37,312 bases of DNA, taken from DASSFG01 sp035547915 (GTDB taxonomy: Bacteria; Planctomycetota; Planctomycetia; Pirellulales; JAICIG01). This document shows positions 16,316 through 25,514 of the stretch, in pieces. Position 1 is the stretch's first letter. Each line of letters starts with the position of its first letter. Both the position numbers and the translations under genes were made by a program. Below the pieces are notes generated by a model that was given only the letters and a program-made list of their open reading frames with translations, was not told the DNA's origin and did not search any database. The stretch covers positions 1 through 37,312 of the forward strand of contig DASZTS010000105.1 of the NCBI GenBank assembly GCA_035547915.1, read 5' to 3'.

Positions 16316-17233
16316 ATGGAATCTGAGTTTCTCGCCTGGCTTTCAGCACGGTTGCCAACACATCCTAATCTGCGTTTGGGCGCAGGTGACGATGCGGCTG
16401 TGCTCGACCTGGGCGCGCGACCCGAATGCGTGGTGACGGTCGATCTGATTACCGACGGTGTCGACTTTCGTTTGAGCGAAACGTCGCTGCAACGGATCGG
16501 CCGGAAAACACTGGCCGTCAACTTGAGCGATCTGGCTGCCATGGCCGCGCGACCGTTGGCGGCCGTCGTCGCGTTGGCTCTTCCACGTGAGCGCGCTGCG
16601 GAGATCGCCGTGGGGGTTTACGAAGGGCTGCTGCCGATGGCCGAACGATATCGAACGGCGATCGCCGGGGGCGACACCAACACCTGGGACGGACCGCTCG
16701 CGATCAGTGTCACGCTCATCGGGCAGGCAACGGAGCGCGGCGTGTTGCGGCGATCTGGGGCGCGCCCGGGCGATGCGATTGTCGTCACGGGAGAATTCGG
16801 CGGCAGTATTCTCGGAAAACACTTCGATTTCGAACCGCGCGTCGATCAGGCGCTTTTGCTCAACGATCGCTATGAGCTGCACGCGGGAATGGATGTGAGC
16901 GACGGACTGTCGCTGGATCTCGCCCGTTTGTGCCAGGCCAGCGGTTGCGGTGCGCTCGTCGACTTGTCGGCCGTGCCCATCGCGGCAGCAGCCAGACAAC
17001 TAGCGCAATCGTCTGGCGGCCAGAAGACGCCCCTCGACCACGCTCTGTCTGACGGCGAGGATTTTGAACTGTTGCTGGCCGTGCCGGCGGCGGTCGCGCG
17101 ACAAATGGTTGCGGAGCAACCGCTCGATGTGCCGCTGGGCATCGTCGGGCAGTTTGTATCTGAGCCGGGGTTGTGGCAGGTCGCGCCGACGGGCGGACGA
17201 ATGCCTTTGGTCCCGCGTGGTTATCTGCATTAG
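16316..17233 (+). CDS. thiL: Thiamine-monophosphate kinase
   Basis: ThiL phosphorylates thiamine monophosphate to the active cofactor thiamine diphosphate with ATP. From the ATG at 16316 it encodes 305 residues; a GTG at 16301 would add five. Family marks are LGAGDDAAVLD near the start (metal and ATP binding), VTVDLITDGVDF, the loop GGDTNTWDGPLAISVT, and MDVSDGLSLDLARLC in the second half. Length and motif order are normal, as for the AIR synthase-like fold. It starts about 115 bp after the kinase gene and is probably independent. No other thiamine gene is nearby. Confidence 0.92.
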   Translation: MESEFLAWLSARLPTHPNLRLGAGDDAAVLDLGARPECVVTVDLITDGVDFRLSETSLQRIGRKTLAVNLSDLAAMAARPLAAVVALALPRERAAEIAVGVYEGLLPMAERYRTAIAGGDTNTWDGPLAISVTLIGQATERGVLRRSGARPGDAIVVTGEFGGSILGKHFDFEPRVDQALLLNDRYELHAGMDVSDGLSLDLARLCQASGCGALVDLSAVPIAAAARQLAQSSGGQKTPLDHALSDGEDFELLLAVPAAVARQMVAEQPLDVPLGIVGQFVSEPGLWQVAPTGGRMPLVPRGYLH

Positions 17234-17360
17234 CGCGGCACTCACCTGAGTCGCCGGCGAAAAAGATCTTCTACGGCTCGTCTTGAAAGGACCTTGTTAA
17301 TCCGCGCCAGCGAAAACGGTCGGTGTTCTGTAGTTCGCTATCAATCCGAGATACCGACCG

Positions 17361-18116
17361 ATGGATACCCTTGTTCCGGCACTGGATCGAATCTCCCCTA
17401 GTCGGCGCCCCGCGAGCCGATTGGCCGGTCATCAACGGTGGAGCGATTTGCTCTTTGTCCATTGGCGATTGCCGGCCGACGTGGTTGCCCCGCTCTTACC
17501 GCCGGAACTCTCGGTCGACACTTGGGAGGGGGACGCCTGGGTCGGCCTCGTACCATTTCGCATGTCGGGCGTGCGACCTTGGTGGTCGCCGTGGGGGATC
17601 GCTTTTCTGGAAACCAATGTGCGGACGTACGTTCACTTTCGCGGCCGCGACCCGGGCGTCTGGTTCTTCAGCCTCGACGCGAACCATCCGGCGGCCGTTT
17701 CGGTTGCCCGTGCCCGTTGGAGGTTGAATTACTGCTTGGCCGAAATGAGTGTCGCGCGACAAGGAGATCTTTTTTGCTACGATAGTCGTCGCCTTGGCTC
17801 TGCCGGAGAATACTCACACGTCGTGGCGCGTCTCACAGATGAATCCGTCGAGCCGTTCGAGGCGCAACGCGGCACGCTCGAACACTTCTTGGCCGAAAGA
17901 TATCTGCTTTATGCGGGCCGTTCGGGAAAGCTCTGGCGCGGCCAAGTGCACCATCGCCCCTATCTTCTCCAGCCGGCAGAATTGGTGGAATCGGAAGAGT
18001 CATTGCTCGCTGCGAACCGAGTCGATGTTCGCCAACCGCCCTGTCATGTGCTTTACAGTCGTCATGTCGACGTGGAAGTCTTTCCGCTTATTCCCGTCGC
18101 TCGGGACCTGTGGTAG
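17361..18116 (+). CDS. DUF2071 (YqjF-like) protein
   Basis: This encodes 251 residues. The N-terminal part WSDLLFVHWRLPADVVAPLLPPELSVDTWEG is the characteristic opening of the DUF2071/YqjF family. It is followed by WVGLVPFRMSGVRP, ETNVRTYV and GVWFFSLDA, all family features. The protein has no signal peptide and should be cytoplasmic. The molecular function is unknown; some relatives are described as acetoacetate decarboxylase-like in fold. The region before it (17234-17360) has no clear promoter. The next plus-strand gene starts 110 bp later. Confidence 0.8.
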   Translation: MDTLVPALDRISPSRRPASRLAGHQRWSDLLFVHWRLPADVVAPLLPPELSVDTWEGDAWVGLVPFRMSGVRPWWSPWGIAFLETNVRTYVHFRGRDPGVWFFSLDANHPAAVSVARARWRLNYCLAEMSVARQGDLFCYDSRRLGSAGEYSHVVARLTDESVEPFEAQRGTLEHFLAERYLLYAGRSGKLWRGQVHHRPYLLQPAELVESEESLLAANRVDVRQPPCHVLYSRHVDVEVFPLIPVARDLW

Positions 18117-18225
18117 CTTGCCCTGTTAAAGAGGCCGACTGAGCTGCGGAAGCGCGGGTACGTCGCGCATGCCGCCAGCAGGCCGTTTTAGCAGCATTCG
18201 ATTTGCAACCGTGGGTCGTTTTCCG

Positions 18226-19215
18226 ATGAGCACCGTTCGCTGGGGCGTTCTGGGCGTCGCAAAGATTGCCACCGAAAAGGTCATTCCGGCCATGAAACGC
18301 GCGAGCGGCGTCGAGGTCGTGGCGATCGCGTCGCGTTCCGGCGATAAAGCGCGGCAGGCTGCGGAACGGCTCGGCCTAGCAAGATGGTATGGCTCGTACG
18401 AAGCCCTGCTCGACGACGCCGACATCGACGCAGTCTATATCCCGCTTCCGAACCACTTGCATGTGCCTTGGTCGATGCACTGTCTGGCGGCCGGCAAACA
18501 CGTGCTCTGCGAGAAGCCAATCGGTCTGAGCGTGGCCGAAGCCGAGAAATTGGTCGCGGCGGGGCTTGCGCATCCGCGGCTCAAGCTGATGGAAGCCTTC
18601 ATGTACCGCCATCACCCTCAATGGGTCACCGCGCGGCGGTTGGTCGACGAAGGGAAGATCGGTCGGCTTCGCACCGTGCAGGCGCTCTTTTCCTATTTCA
18701 ATCGCAACCCGCAGGACGTGCGGAATCAGGCCGATATCGGGGGCGGTGGCCTGATGGACATCGGCTGCTATCCGATCTCCGTATCGCGATTCCTCTTCGC
18801 CGAAGAGCCGCGGCGCGTGTTCGCGCACGTCGAATACGACCCGGAATTCCACACCGACCGTTTGGCCTCGGGCATCATGGAGTTTGCCGCCGGCACAGGT
18901 ACGTTCACTTGCAGCACGCAGATCGCGCCCTATCAGCGCGTGAATATCGTCGGTACGGAAGGGCGCGTGGAGATCGAGATCCCTTTCAACGCCCCGCCCG
19001 ATCGGCCTTGTCGCCTGTGGCACCAGCACTCATCGGGAATCGATGAAATCACGCTCGACACCCGCGACCAATACACCGTTCAGGGCGAACTCTTTTCGCG
19101 GGCGGTGCTCGATGACACGCCGGTCCCCATACCCATCGAAGACGCGGTAGCCAACATGCGCGTCATCGAAGCCATGGTCCGCTCCGGCCGGAGTGGATGC
19201 TGGGAGGAACCATAG
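18226..19215 (+). CDS. Gfo/Idh/MocA family oxidoreductase
   Basis: From the ATG at 18226 it encodes 329 residues starting MSTVRWGVLGVAKIA, the Rossmann-fold start of the family; the longer start at 18169 adds an unlikely leader. The NAD(P)-binding domain contains the CEKPIGLS loop with the conserved Lys. The C-terminal domain has GGGGLMDIGCYPIS, with the Asp and Cys/His region that usually lines the sugar site. Such enzymes oxidise or reduce sugars and related alcohols; the substrate cannot be told. The open frame of the next gene can begin inside its 3' end, and the preferred downstream ATG is 7 bp after its stop. This suggests one transcript, with no evident functional link to hopanoids. 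Confidence 0.88.
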   Translation: MSTVRWGVLGVAKIATEKVIPAMKRASGVEVVAIASRSGDKARQAAERLGLARWYGSYEALLDDADIDAVYIPLPNHLHVPWSMHCLAAGKHVLCEKPIGLSVAEAEKLVAAGLAHPRLKLMEAFMYRHHPQWVTARRLVDEGKIGRLRTVQALFSYFNRNPQDVRNQADIGGGGLMDIGCYPISVSRFLFAEEPRRVFAHVEYDPEFHTDRLASGIMEFAAGTGTFTCSTQIAPYQRVNIVGTEGRVEIEIPFNAPPDRPCRLWHQHSSGIDEITLDTRDQYTVQGELFSRAVLDDTPVPIPIEDAVANMRVIEAMVRSGRSGCWEEP

Positions 19216-19222
19216 CATTGTG

Positions 19223-20701
19223 ATGAAAATCCTCTACGTGCATCCCAGCGCGTTGATGTACTCCGAGGTCTACTTGCGGTTGGAGCCGTTGGGCCTGGAA
19301 CTGGTGGCCGAGGCCACGCGGCGGGCCGGCTACGAAGTGCGACTCCTCGACTTGCAGAGTTTCCGGCAACGAGACTATTTCCGGCTTGTCGACGAATGGC
19401 GGCCCGATGCGGTCGGGTTCTCGCTCAACTACCTGGCCAATATCCCGGAAGTGGTCGACCTGGCGATCGCGACCCGGCAGCGACTCGCCGAATGTTTCCT
19501 GTTTGCCGGGGGCCACAGTGCCAGTTTTACAGCCAATGAGATCCTGGCACATGCCCGTGGCGCGATCGATTGCGTCGTGAGGGGCGAGGGCGAGGCGATC
19601 ACACCGCGCGTGCTCGAAGCGGCTTTTGCCGATCGCGACTCGCTGACGGAATTGCCGGGCGTCGTTACCGCAGCGGGAGCCGGGCCGCCGCCACAACTGA
19701 TGCGTTCGCTCGATGACGTTCCGCCGGCCCGCGATCTGCTGCGTCGCCGCCGTGGCTACTTCATCGGCTCGCTCGATCCCTGTGCGTCGATCGAATTTTC
19801 CCGCGGTTGTCCTTGGGATTGCACGTTCTGCAGCGCTTGGACCTTCTACGGGCGCAGCTACCGCAAGGTGAGCCCCCACGTCGCCGCCGAGGAATTGGGG
19901 CGTGTGCGTGAGCCCGGCGTATTCATCGTCGATGACGTCGCCTTCATCCATCCCGAACACGGGCACGCTTTGGCCGACGAAATCGAGCGCCGCGGGATTC
20001 GCAAAGAGTATTACCTCGAGACACGCGGTGATGTGCTCTTGCGGAACAAGGAGGTCTTTGAGCGCTGGCGGGGGCTCGGGCTCAAGTACATGTTTTTGGG
20101 GTTGGAGGCGGTTGACGACGAAGGTCTTAAAAAATTCCGCAAGCGCGTGGCACTGAGCAGGAATTTCGAGGCCCTCGAATATGCCCGGTCGCTGGGGCTA
20201 CACGTGGCGGTGAACATCATTGCCGATCCAGCCTGGGACGAACGGCGCTTCGAGGTCATTCGCGAATGGGCCATGTCGGTGCCCGAGATCGTGCACCTGA
20301 CCGTTAACACGCCATATCCGGGCACGGAGACCTGGCATAGCGAGGCCGGGCGGCTGACGACGCGCGATTACCGGCTGTTCGACGTGCAGCATGCCGTCTT
20401 GCCCACGCGGCTACCGCTCGCCCAGTTTTACGAGGAGCTGGTGCGCACGCAACAGATCCTCAACCGCAAGCACTTGGGGATGGCTGCGCTGCGGCAGACG
20501 TTCGTGCTGGCGGCCAAGCTCTTGGCGCAAGGGCAGACGAACTTCGTCCGCATGCTGTGGAAGTTCAATTCCGTTTACAACCCGCGCCGCCAACTTGCCG
20601 ATCATGAGCGGACGGTCGACTACCCGATCCAATCCCCTCAGTGCGCATCCCGCCCCGGGCCGGACGTTTTTTATGTCCACCGGCCCGCGCTGAGTTCATA
20701 G
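19223..20701 (+). CDS. hpnR: Probable hopanoid C-3 methylase, B12-binding radical SAM protein
   Basis: From the ATG at 19223 it encodes 492 residues. The N-terminal B12-binding domain (to about 140) has YVHPSALMYSEVYLRLEPLG and GFSLNYLANIPEV. The radical SAM cluster motif is RGCPWDCTFC, with cysteines at about 196, 200 and 203. Then come SAWTFYGRSYRK, FIVDDVAFIHPEHG and YMFLGLEAVD, and a C-terminal domain (about 350-490) with FDVQHAVLPTRLPL and NRKHLG. This agrees along its whole length with my memory of HpnR, which adds a methyl group at C-3 of bacteriohopanepolyols in the membrane. GGAGG lies 15 bases upstream; an upstream ATG at 19193 overlaps the previous gene and is less likely. The stop codon TAG is inside repeat copy C. 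No other hopanoid gene is in the window. Confidence 0.8.
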   Translation: MKILYVHPSALMYSEVYLRLEPLGLELVAEATRRAGYEVRLLDLQSFRQRDYFRLVDEWRPDAVGFSLNYLANIPEVVDLAIATRQRLAECFLFAGGHSASFTANEILAHARGAIDCVVRGEGEAITPRVLEAAFADRDSLTELPGVVTAAGAGPPPQLMRSLDDVPPARDLLRRRRGYFIGSLDPCASIEFSRGCPWDCTFCSAWTFYGRSYRKVSPHVAAEELGRVREPGVFIVDDVAFIHPEHGHALADEIERRGIRKEYYLETRGDVLLRNKEVFERWRGLGLKYMFLGLEAVDDEGLKKFRKRVALSRNFEALEYARSLGLHVAVNIIADPAWDERRFEVIREWAMSVPEIVHLTVNTPYPGTETWHSEAGRLTTRDYRLFDVQHAVLPTRLPLAQFYEELVRTQQILNRKHLGMAALRQTFVLAAKLLAQGQTNFVRMLWKFNSVYNPRRQLADHERTVDYPIQSPQCASRPGPDVFYVHRPALSS

Positions 20702-20798
20702 AGCGGCTGACAAAACCCGGAAGCCGGAGCGCCGCGGGCAAAAAATCGGCCGTGAAACGCCGATTTTGTGAAGCTCGATCCGGTTTTGTCGGTTGCTC
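20700..20798 (+). repeat. Dispersed ~100-bp inverted-repeat element, copy C
   Basis: It begins AGAGCGGCTGACAAAACCC and ends CCGGTTTTGTCGGTTGCTC, with the internal hairpin AAAATCGGC / GCCGATTTT around CGTGAAAC. It fills the gap between the convergent hpnR and DUF4214 genes. The first A and G of the element form part of the hpnR TAG stop. It is a likely bidirectional terminator in this position. Confidence 0.9.
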
Positions 20799-20816
20799 AT
20801 CGATTCGGCTGGCGAT

Positions 20817-23141
20817 CTATGAGTGGAGCTTGAAGAACTCACCGGAGGCGACGAAGCCGGCGATGACGTTCTCGTTCGAGTAGCCCGATTCGAAGGCGAG
20901 TACCCAACTCGCGACCTCGGCATCCGCGGGGTTACGACCCAGGTATGTCGAGTAGTCGCCGCGAATGACTTCTGCCTCGCGCTCGGGGCTGGCGGCGAAC
21001 CCGTAGGCCACCGACGTACGGCTCTCGCCGTTGGCCAGTGCGGCCAGCCACACCGCTTCGCCGGCGGGATCCGCGGCGCGACCGAGAAGGTTTTCATACA
21101 TCGCGTCGACCCAGGCCTTATTCGTGCCACCGCTGTGCTGATAGTATTCCGGCGAGCCGATAAAGCCGGCCTCCAACAATTCGTCGCTCAGGCCGCCTTG
21201 CATCAGTGTCGTCCAGGCCGCCAGGCCCTGCGCGTCGGCCGCGCGGCCGAGATATTTTGCATAGGCCGCTTGGATGACCAAATGGTAGTACTCTGCACTG
21301 TGCGTCAGCGTCGTCGCCAGATCCGCGCGAGGCGCACCGTTATCGAGCAACGCACTCCAGGCGGCCAGCGCCCCGGGATCGACCGGCCGATCGAGCACTT
21401 CCTGAAACGCCGCCGCGATGAAACTGCGGTTGGCGGCATCACCTCCGTTGCCGCTCGTGGCGAGCAGCCCGTAGATGACCAGGCTGTTCTGGGTGCCCAC
21501 AAAAACCTCTCCGTCGGCGACCGTCGGCACGCTGAACTTGACCGCTCCGCCCAGCGCATCGGCGCCGTTCGGTGCCTGGCCGCTGTTGTACAACTCGTCG
21601 GCCAGGTTCGAGGCGTTGTAGGCCCGCAGTTGGTTCGTGCCGGTGTCGATCATCCACACGATGCCGTTCGTTGTGCCGTTTGCCGAGATCACCGGCGTAG
21701 CGCCGGGATAGCCAAACGTGTCGCCCGATTCGGAGGAGGGCGTCGTCGACAATTGCCCATTGGTCAACGAAAACGCTTTGGCGTGGTCGCTCACGGCGAC
21801 GTAGTACAAGGTGCCGTTGAAGTATGCCGGGGTGCTGTAGAGTGTATTGAACAGGCCGGGGGCTTCCTGCACCACCTGATCCCCATTGGGATCGAAGGCG
21901 GGCATGTTGTCGTAATTCATCAGATAGACGGTCCCCTGCTTGCCGCCTTGGATGAGCAAGTCGGGCGTCGAGGCGCTGCCCGCCGAAGCAGGCAGGAGGA
22001 TGGCGCCGCCGGAGCCGAGATCGAGATCGTCGTCGTCGAGCAGTTCCTGATTTGCCGGAGTGAAGTAGTCGACGACTTTCAACCCGTAGCCATTGATGTT
22101 CTGTTTGCTGGGGCTGCTGTTCGGATCGTAGGCGATCTTCACGATCGAGTCGCCGTAGTCTCCCTGAGACGGAAAACCGGCGGCGTTCAGCGTGGTGTCG
22201 AACGTCCCGTTACCGGTTACCACGTAGAGGTTGCCGCTGGGGTCGACTATGAACCCGTTGCCGGCTTGCCAGATGTCGCCCAAATCTCCATTGGGGGTGA
22301 GATTGATCGCCCCCCACAGGCTCATCGTGTGCGCGTTGACGGCCAGTACCCAACCGTGCGCCGGATCGACGTCGGGGTGCGAGCCGAAGGCCATATAAAT
22401 ATTGCCGTCGACCTCCGTCAGGCCGACGCGGCTGAACTCGCGCAGTGCATTGAACGAGACAGTGCCGTTGACGCTCCCGACGCCCGTGCCGTTCACGCTA
22501 GGCCCTGAAACATATGTGTAGTTCGTGCCGTCGAAGATCGTGTCGGCGATGGTCAGCGGCCCACCGAGGTTTTCGCCGCCTGTGGCCAGATCGAGGGCGT
22601 GCAGTTTGTAGACATAGTGCGTGCCGTCCGCACGGATCTCCTTGGTGTTGGCCAAGACGTAGATGCTGTTGGTGCTGAGATCGATGATGGGCGTCGCGGT
22701 GATGCCCATCTCGGGCTCGATCGCCGGCGATTCGACATCCTGGTAGGGAACGGTGGTGATACCCGGGCCGAGGAAACTGTCGTGCCAGAGCACCTGGCCG
22801 TTGTTCGCGTCGATGGCGTAAACGCTGTCGTGCTCGGTGGCAACATAGACGACGTTGTGCACTCCGCCGTCAATGTTCACACCCGCGACATATAGAGGCT
22901 GGGCGTAGACTTGTCCGTCGACCGGCGTGTCGGCAATCTTGCCGAAATCGCCGACGTTGACGTTGGTGGGGGTGAGCGTTGTCTCTTGTGAATTCACGCC
23001 GTCGCCGGATGCGTTGTAGCGGTAGCTGAGCACGTCGGCCGACAAGAGGTTTCGCCGCTCGAGTGATTCCAATCGTCGCGCGCTCCGCGGATGACGACGG
23101 GTTTGAACACGGCCGGATTTCCTGACGGAAGAAAAGAACAT
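20817..23141 (-). CDS. Exported beta-propeller protein with LEPR-XLL-like N-terminus and DUF4214 repeats
   Basis: From the ATG at 23141 it encodes 774 residues. The N-terminal 35 residues are basic and contain RRLESLERRNLLSAD, like the LEPR-XLL sorting region of planctomycete surface proteins. Residues about 50-560 hold repeated PQQ/quinoprotein-like blades, e.g. VVYVATEHDSVYAIDANNG and GTVYLMNYDNMPAFD. The last ~200 residues hold about four DUF4214 units (YAKYLGRAADAQGLAAW, YENLLGRAADPAGEAVW, DYSTYLGRNPADAEVASW). DUF4214 is found in large secreted or surface proteins; its role is unclear. The product is probably extracellular. An upstream TTG at 23186 is possible but the ATG fits the LEPR-XLL spacing better. 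It faces hpnR, with copy C between. Confidence 0.82.
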   Translation of the reverse strand: MFFSSVRKSGRVQTRRHPRSARRLESLERRNLLSADVLSYRYNASGDGVNSQETTLTPTNVNVGDFGKIADTPVDGQVYAQPLYVAGVNIDGGVHNVVYVATEHDSVYAIDANNGQVLWHDSFLGPGITTVPYQDVESPAIEPEMGITATPIIDLSTNSIYVLANTKEIRADGTHYVYKLHALDLATGGENLGGPLTIADTIFDGTNYTYVSGPSVNGTGVGSVNGTVSFNALREFSRVGLTEVDGNIYMAFGSHPDVDPAHGWVLAVNAHTMSLWGAINLTPNGDLGDIWQAGNGFIVDPSGNLYVVTGNGTFDTTLNAAGFPSQGDYGDSIVKIAYDPNSSPSKQNINGYGLKVVDYFTPANQELLDDDDLDLGSGGAILLPASAGSASTPDLLIQGGKQGTVYLMNYDNMPAFDPNGDQVVQEAPGLFNTLYSTPAYFNGTLYYVAVSDHAKAFSLTNGQLSTTPSSESGDTFGYPGATPVISANGTTNGIVWMIDTGTNQLRAYNASNLADELYNSGQAPNGADALGGAVKFSVPTVADGEVFVGTQNSLVIYGLLATSGNGGDAANRSFIAAAFQEVLDRPVDPGALAAWSALLDNGAPRADLATTLTHSAEYYHLVIQAAYAKYLGRAADAQGLAAWTTLMQGGLSDELLEAGFIGSPEYYQHSGGTNKAWVDAMYENLLGRAADPAGEAVWLAALANGESRTSVAYGFAASPEREAEVIRGDYSTYLGRNPADAEVASWVLAFESGYSNENVIAGFVASGEFFKLHS

Positions 23142-23528
23142 GGCGAGTTTTTCTCGTAGGGACAAGTCGGTTCGGTCCGGAAACAACGCGGGCGCAGACT
23201 CTGAGCGAGGAAGCCTCGTTCGCCGAAAAGCGAACGGAAACGATTACTGGCCGGTGTTAGGCGACGAGCGGCGGTGTGAAGCGCGGCCGGCCTGGACGAC
23301 GTGTGTTGGTCACCGGTATGCAGGTCCAGTGTGATTGGGGCCCGCGTCCCTGCAAGAGAGGGGCGAGCCATTTCGCCAAGATTTCTGCGATGGCCGTCGC
23401 TTCAATCGGCCTTGATCCGCGCCGACGGCAAATTCCGCACGACTCCCCGGCCGTTTGGCGATGCGATAGACTAGAAATAGCCGTCTGCTCGCTTCGGGCT
23501 GGGGGCCGCTGATTGGGAGCGAATGGCC
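23142..23528. other. Divergent intergenic region, no gene seen
   Basis: This gap of about 390 bp separates the minus-strand DUF4214 gene and plus-strand cstA. It must contain both promoters. I find no well-matched -35/-10 pair, no hairpin terminator and no convincing coding frame. Short open frames here are rich in Arg, Pro and Ser, as expected of chance frames in GC-rich DNA. Confidence 0.5.
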
Positions 23529-25355
23529 ATGAGCCTGCTGACAATTACGATAGCCACCGCGGTGATCTTGATCGCGGCCTACCTGACGTATGGACGCTGG
23601 GTGGCGCGGCAACTTGTGTTGCGCGACGATGTGCCGACGCCGGCGGTGGAGGTGAACGACGGCGAAGATTTTGTGCCGACGCCCGCGCCATATCTGTTTT
23701 CACAGCACTTTTCGGCCATCGCGGCCGCGGGACCGATCGTGGGGCCGATCATCGCGGGGCTCACGTTCGGCTGGCTGCCGGCACTGATCTGGATCCTGCT
23801 GGGCAGCATCTTCATCGGCGGTGTGCACGACATGACGTCGCTCGTGGCCAGCGTACGGCACAAGGCCCGCAGCATTCCCGATATCGTCCGCGAACACATG
23901 AGCCGCCGCGCATACCTGCTCTTCCTCTCGTTCGTGTGGATCGCGCTGGTTTATATCATCGTCGCCTTCACGGATATTACGGCCAGCACGTTCGCCCCGC
24001 CGTCGCCGTTACGGGGTGTGGCGGAGCCCACACAGGCCCAAGTAGAGAAGTACGCGGTGGAGGTCGAACGCGGCGCCGCGGTGGCCAGTTCATCGATGAT
24101 GTACCTGGGGCTTGCCGTGGTGATGGGCCTGGTATTGCGATACACGCGTCTGCCCCTGAGTTGGGCCACGGCGATCTTCATGCCGCTGGTCTTGCTGTCG
24201 ATCTGGGCCGGCCCGTATCTGCCGCTCGCCATTCCCGAACGATTTTGGTACGACGGCGCTGCCACGATGAGCGCCACCAAGACCTGGGACATCGTGCTGC
24301 TCGTTTACTGCGGCGTGGCCTCCGTGATTCCCGTGTGGGCCTTGTTGCAGCCACGTGGATTTCTGGGCGGATATTTCCTTTCGGTTACGGTGGGGCTGGC
24401 ATTCTTGGGCATCGTCGCGGCGACGTTCCTGGGGCAAAGCATCGAAGCCGTCTATCCGGCATTCGTGGGATGGGAGGTGCCGCACACGGCCTTGGCCCAG
24501 GGTTTTCTCTTTCCGCTTCTCTTCGTTACCGTGGCTTGCGGTGCCTGCAGCGGTTTTCACTCGATGATCAGCTCCGGCACCTCGTCGAAGCAGTTGCGCC
24601 GCGAAAGCGACGCGAAGTCGATCGGTTATGGCTGCATGCTGATGGAGGCCTTCGTCGCCGTTATCGCGCTGGGTTGCGTGATGATCCTGGTGCCCGACAA
24701 CATCGGCAAAGGACCCCCGAAGCCGGACGATATCTTCGCCGCCGGCATGTCGCGATTCATCGGCATGCTGGCCACCTTGTTGCGTATCGACTACGACACC
24801 GCCTATACGTATCTTTACAACTTCTGCCTTCTGGCGTTCGCCACGTTCATCTACGACACGCTCGACGTTTGCACGCGGCTCGGGCGCTACGTGCTGGAAG
24901 AGTTCACCGGCTGGCGCAGCAGGACCGGTCGGTTGGCCTGCACGGTGCTCACGCTTCTACCACCTATGTACCTGGTGCTGCAAACGATGGTCGACCCGCT
25001 GCGAGGTACACCCGTACCGGCATGGAAGGTGTTTTGGACCTTGTTCGGCACCGCCAATCAATTGCTTGCGGCGCTGACTCTCATCGGCGTGACGGTTTGG
25101 CTCCTGAGGAGTGGTAAGAGTTGGCTTTATACGGCGGTGCCCGCTGCTTTTATGGTAGCCATCACGTTCACCATGCTCGGCCTGATGCTCTATGACTGGG
25201 CCATGAGCTTCAGCAAGGTGTGGGAGCAAGGCCGCTTCGATGTAAACGGCCCGCTGACGACGCTCCTGCTGGGGCTGGGCATTTTGCTGGTCATCGAAGC
25301 CATCATCGTTATCAGCCGCACGCTGCGCGACCGCGCTTTGCCCGCCTCGACATAA
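23529..25355 (+). CDS. cstA: Carbon starvation protein A, peptide/pyruvate transporter family
   Basis: This encodes 608 residues with about 15 hydrophobic segments, a CstA family membrane transporter. Clear family blocks are RWVARQLVLRDD near the N-terminus, HFSAIAAAGPIVGPIIAG, the loop GGVHDMTSLVASVRHKARSIPDIV, and GACSGFHSMISSGTSSKQL. CstA proteins are linked to peptide or pyruvate uptake, often during carbon shortage. Of two close starts, ATG 23529 is 9 bases from the GGGAG site and is preferred over ATG 23523 (3 bases). It stands alone: no small partner (YjiX-like) gene is seen. Repeat copy D follows 60 bp after its stop and may end the transcript. Confidence 0.92.
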   Translation: MSLLTITIATAVILIAAYLTYGRWVARQLVLRDDVPTPAVEVNDGEDFVPTPAPYLFSQHFSAIAAAGPIVGPIIAGLTFGWLPALIWILLGSIFIGGVHDMTSLVASVRHKARSIPDIVREHMSRRAYLLFLSFVWIALVYIIVAFTDITASTFAPPSPLRGVAEPTQAQVEKYAVEVERGAAVASSSMMYLGLAVVMGLVLRYTRLPLSWATAIFMPLVLLSIWAGPYLPLAIPERFWYDGAATMSATKTWDIVLLVYCGVASVIPVWALLQPRGFLGGYFLSVTVGLAFLGIVAATFLGQSIEAVYPAFVGWEVPHTALAQGFLFPLLFVTVACGACSGFHSMISSGTSSKQLRRESDAKSIGYGCMLMEAFVAVIALGCVMILVPDNIGKGPPKPDDIFAAGMSRFIGMLATLLRIDYDTAYTYLYNFCLLAFATFIYDTLDVCTRLGRYVLEEFTGWRSRTGRLACTVLTLLPPMYLVLQTMVDPLRGTPVPAWKVFWTLFGTANQLLAALTLIGVTVWLLRSGKSWLYTAVPAAFMVAITFTMLGLMLYDWAMSFSKVWEQGRFDVNGPLTTLLLGLGILLVIEAIIVISRTLRDRALPAST

Positions 25356-25414
25356 ACCGCATCACGTCGGGCCGGGTCGGCGATTGCACATAGATTCCTA
25401 ACGTGTCTCGTTTT

Positions 25415-25514
25415 AGAGCAACCGATAAAACCGGATCGAGCTTCACAAAATCGGCGTTTCACGGCCGATTTTTTGCCCGCGGCGCTCCGGCGTCCGGGTT
25501 TTGTCAGCCGCTCT
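25415..25514 (-). repeat. Dispersed ~100-bp inverted-repeat element, copy D
   Basis: It is in the opposite orientation to copies A and C: starts AGAGCAACCGATAAAACC and ends GGTTTTGTCAGCCGCTCT. The hairpin AAAATCGGC / GCCGATTTT is present around GTTTCACG. On both sides the GAGC..GCTC core is flanked by TTA, which could be a 3-bp target duplication. It is nearly identical to the reverse complement of copy C. Confidence 0.92.

Noticed and set aside
20823..22508. Long plus-strand open frame (561 codons) antisense to the DUF4214 propeller gene
   Set aside because: The minus-strand frame has domain repeats and normal composition. The antisense frame is rich in Arg, Val and Gly and low in structure, as expected for a shadow in GC-rich coding DNA.
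23513..25117. Plus-strand open frame of 534 codons overlapping cstA in another frame
   Set aside because: The overlapping frame encodes clear CstA family blocks; the alternative is Arg/His-rich with no membrane pattern.
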